Below, piece after piece: positions 62,992 through 64,000 of a stretch of DNA of 64,000 nt (position 1 is the first letter of the stretch; the number at the start of each line of letters is the position of its first letter). The notes under the pieces were generated by a model. It was not told where the DNA came from, ran no database searches, and saw nothing but the letters and a program-made list of their open reading frames with translations. The translations under genes were made by a program, and so were the position numbers. The DNA comes from Lysobacter antibioticus (GTDB lineage Bacteria; Pseudomonadota; Gammaproteobacteria; Xanthomonadales; Xanthomonadaceae): contig NZ_JMTZ01000001.1 in assembly GCF_000731095.1 (NCBI RefSeq), positions 1 to 64,000 on the forward strand, written 5' to 3'.

Positions 62992-64000
62992 ATGATGCGC
63001 TATACACGCCGCGAATTTCTGACCACCACCGCCGCCGCGCTCGGCAGCTCGATGTTGCCGTTCGGCTCGGCCCTCGCCGCAGGCGCCGAAGGGCCGGACA
63101 AGGCCGCGCGCTGGCGTCGTTACGACGTCGCCACCCCGGAGGGCCAGAAGATGCTGGTCAGCTACGCGCGCGGCATCGAAGCCATGCTCAAGCTGCCTCC
63201 CGAAGATCCGCTCAACTGGTTCCGTAACGCCTTCACCCATTTCCTCGATTGCCCGCACGGCAATTGGTGGTTCTATGTCTGGCACCGCGGTTATGTGGGT
63301 TATTTCGAACGCGCCATCCGCAGGCTCAGCAACGATCCGAATTTCGCCATGCCGTTCTGGGACTGGACCCGCCATCCGGAAATCCCCGCGGGCATGTTCG
63401 ACGGTGTCCTCACCCCCACCGACGGCGCCTATTCGCCGTATACCGGCAACCTGGCGAAGTTCACCTCCTTCATCAAGCCCTCGCTTACGAAGTACTGGAA
63501 CTCGCTGTCGAGTGCGCAGCGCACGCAGTTGCAGTCGCGCGGTTATTCGACCTTCGACCAGGTCTGGAACGACGTCACCGGTTACAACGTGGCGCAGAAG
63601 ACCGGCATCTCCGGCAATCAGGCCTTCGTGGTCACCTGCGCTGCGCGCTACTTGTCGCGATCCAATCCCAAGCTCGACGAGAAAACGACTTACGACGTCT
63701 CCCCGCACGTCATCGATTCCGGGCTGGCGCCGACCCTGTTCTACGATCCCAGCATCAGCAACAGCTTCGCCAGCTCGAAGACCGCCACCCATCTGGTGCA
63801 GCCCGACGGCTCGACCCATTTCTCGATCCTAGAAGGCTTCCCGCACAACAAGGTGCACAACTACATCGGCGGCGTCGGCCCGATCGACCCGGGCCCCTAC
63901 GGCAACATGACCAACTTCCTGTCGCCGGTGGACCCGATCTTCTATCTGCACCACTCGAACATGGACCGCCTGTGGTATCTGTGGACGAAGAAACAGTTCT
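62992..64000 (+). CDS. Tyrosinase family copper protein, Tat-exported (partial, 3' end outside window)
   Basis: The first 336 residues of a tyrosinase-fold copper enzyme. AGGAGG lies 5 nt before the ATG at 62992, and a second ATG follows at once. The N-terminus TRREFLTTTAAALGSSMLPF is a Tat signal, meaning export after folding with copper. CuA ligands are His83, His89 and His98 (CPHGNWWFYVWHR); CuB ligands are His285, His289 (PHNKVHNYIGG) and His321 (LHHSNMDRLW). Cys87 next to His89 gives the CxH of tyrosinases that form a Cys-His thioether. It would oxidise phenols to quinones. No caddie gene is seen upstream. Confidence 0.9.
   Translation, partial: MMRYTRREFLTTTAAALGSSMLPFGSALAAGAEGPDKAARWRRYDVATPEGQKMLVSYARGIEAMLKLPPEDPLNWFRNAFTHFLDCPHGNWWFYVWHRGYVGYFERAIRRLSNDPNFAMPFWDWTRHPEIPAGMFDGVLTPTDGAYSPYTGNLAKFTSFIKPSLTKYWNSLSSAQRTQLQSRGYSTFDQVWNDVTGYNVAQKTGISGNQAFVVTCAARYLSRSNPKLDEKTTYDVSPHVIDSGLAPTLFYDPSISNSFASSKTATHLVQPDGSTHFSILEGFPHNKVHNYIGGVGPIDPGPYGNMTNFLSPVDPIFYLHHSNMDRLWYLWTKKQF

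Overview
The window is a high-GC chromosomal segment that fits a Lysobacter-like member of the Xanthomonadaceae/Lysobacteraceae. The best clue is a gene for beta-lytic metalloendopeptidase (50003-51166), a secreted lytic enzyme known from Lysobacter. Many other secreted hydrolases, frequent signal peptides and lipoboxes, TAGGAGCG-type palindromic repeats and the near absence of mobile genes agree with this. I count about 60 supported protein genes, no rRNA or tRNA and no CRISPR array. The genus is an inference from gene content.

Region by region. 0.3-6.7 kb: a class II lanthipeptide locus on the minus strand: a 61-residue Cys/Ser-rich precursor (lanA) with a strong ribosome site and its own intrinsic terminator, a full-length LanM synthetase, then a GT4 glycosyltransferase. 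A phospholipase D-like protein is divergent. No transporter or leader protease is visible. 6.8-17 kb: housekeeping and accessory genes: a PHB-depolymerase-type esterase, a YgjP-like metallopeptidase, a darcynin gene divergent from a TetR gene across an operator-like palindrome, an MHS transporter, a Gfo/Idh/MocA oxidoreductase, an AraC/GyrI regulator, and a YbdK-type ligase with a class I glutamine amidotransferase. 17.1-19.8 kb: a lower-GC island with one orphan three-TM protein and decayed sequence.

19.9-34 kb: RidA, lipoproteins, a GH19 chitinase with a chitin-binding module, a PqaA-family protein, an S41 peptidase, a di-heme cytochrome, a HAD phosphatase, a PAAR spike protein and a proline-iminopeptidase-like hydrolase. 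34-43 kb: a DUF1684 protein, a glyoxalase-fold gene and TetR regulator sharing twin 17-bp palindromes, a LysR regulator, a gluzincin lipoprotein, several small secreted proteins and a class 3 lipase. 43-53 kb: a four-copy tandem terminator array, a protein with two alpha/beta-hydrolase domains, an S8 protease without a signal peptide, and the beta-lytic protease. 53-64 kb: a second iminopeptidase-like hydrolase, a DUF2235 (Tle1-like) phospholipase, a beta-helix/PKD/P-domain secreted protein, an Mrr-like membrane nuclease, a PhaZ7-type PHB depolymerase, a methyltransferase and a Tat-exported tyrosinase cut by the window end.

Taken together this is a predatory or saprophytic secretion arsenal (chitin, peptidoglycan, PHB, lipids, proteins, phenols) beside one compact peptide natural-product locus. 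The most promising undescribed system is the lanthipeptide locus. Secondary leads are the orphan island protein, the C-terminal tail shared by two otherwise unrelated envelope proteins, the twin hydrolase fusion and the tandem terminator array.
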